In this document: in pieces, positions 5,913-6,085 of the stretch
How positions within the stretch are numbered: the first letter of the stretch is position 1
How the letters are laid out: each line of letters opens with the position of its first letter
NCBI GenBank assembly: GCA_946481605.1
Contig: CAMLPA010000213.1
Span: forward strand, 1 to 6,085
DNA: 6,085 bases
From: an uncultured Flavihumibacter sp.
Lineage (GTDB): Bacteria; Bacteroidota; Bacteroidia; Chitinophagales; Chitinophagaceae
Direction: 5' to 3'
Notes under the pieces: generated by a model
The model's input: only the letters and a program-made list of their open reading frames with translations
What the model was told of the DNA's origin: nothing
Database searches by the model: none
Position numbers and translations under genes: made by a program

Positions 5913-6085
5913 TTATTTCTTCTGATACGTATCCACGATCTTTAAACTTACACCGTTATAAGTGTATTCATGTGTAATCACCATACGGGAAGAACTGATT
6001 GATTCTATCTTTCCGGATTCCACATCGCCGTTATAATCGATTGTGATTGTATTGTCGGCACTGATTTCCCAATTGAATGTGCCGT
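5913..6085 (-). CDS. C-terminal part of a small beta-rich protein, possibly lipocalin-like (partial)
   Basis: This open frame enters from the right edge and ends at a TAA at 5913-5915, giving 56 visible residues. The visible part starts GTFNWEISADNTITIDYNGD and ends DTYQKK. Polar and hydrophobic residues alternate in short strands separated by turns (ADNT, YNGD, ESGK), as expected for an antiparallel beta barrel or sheet. A W near the visible start, followed by strands with MVIT and SLKIVDTY, resembles the last strands of small Bacteroidota lipocalin-like proteins, but this is a resemblance in style, not a firm assignment. The N-terminus, any signal peptide and any lipobox lie outside the window. 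A strong intrinsic terminator begins about 40 bases after the stop, so the gene is a separate transcription unit from the B12 operon. Coding status is well supported by the clean frame, sensible composition and the terminator. Function is unknown. Confidence 0.8.
   Translation of the reverse strand, partial: GTFNWEISADNTITIDYNGDVESGKIESISSSRMVITHEYTYNGVSLKIVDTYQKK

Overview
The window looks like chromosomal DNA from a member of the Bacteroidota, probably the Chitinophagaceae or a relative. This rests on four things: lipoproteins with Bacteroidota-style surface-export residues after the lipobox cysteine, no Shine-Dalgarno sequences before any start codon, a TAnnTTTG-like promoter element, and a gene set typical of Bacteroidota vitamin B12 uptake loci. 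The genus-level placement is a guess from sequence style.

All supported genes are on the minus strand, so the window is described from right to left. At the right edge (6085 to 5913) is the C-terminal part of a small beta-rich, possibly lipocalin-like protein. A strong intrinsic terminator follows it (5833-5871). A short promoter region comes next (about 5797-5827), and then a clear class I-type cobalamin riboswitch (5620-5792). A leader of about 230 nt separates the riboswitch from the first gene of a four-gene operon.

The operon reads: (1) a 511-residue surface lipoprotein with a coiled coil, two 26-residue repeats, a PKD domain and a C-terminal domain carrying a calcium-loop-like motif (5387-3852); (2) a 129-residue hotdog acyl-CoA thioesterase (3800-3411); (3) a 667-residue BtuB-type TonB-dependent outer-membrane receptor (3414-1411), which overlaps the thioesterase stop codon by 4 bases; (4) a 378-residue YncE/DUF5074-type beta-propeller lipoprotein resembling the B12-capturing BtuG of Bacteroides (1400-264). 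A 13-pair hairpin without a U tract lies between genes 1 and 2. The last 263 bases hold an 11-bp perfect inverted repeat and at most a doubtful start of a further gene.

The genes are read together as a corrinoid capture and import module. The propeller lipoprotein would bind B12 at the cell surface and pass it to the TonB-dependent channel, and the riboswitch would shut the operon down when cobalamin is plentiful. The PKD lipoprotein is a candidate additional surface component of unknown function. The thioesterase is the odd member, since it has no obvious role in import. The inner-membrane ABC transporter (BtuCDF) is not in the window.
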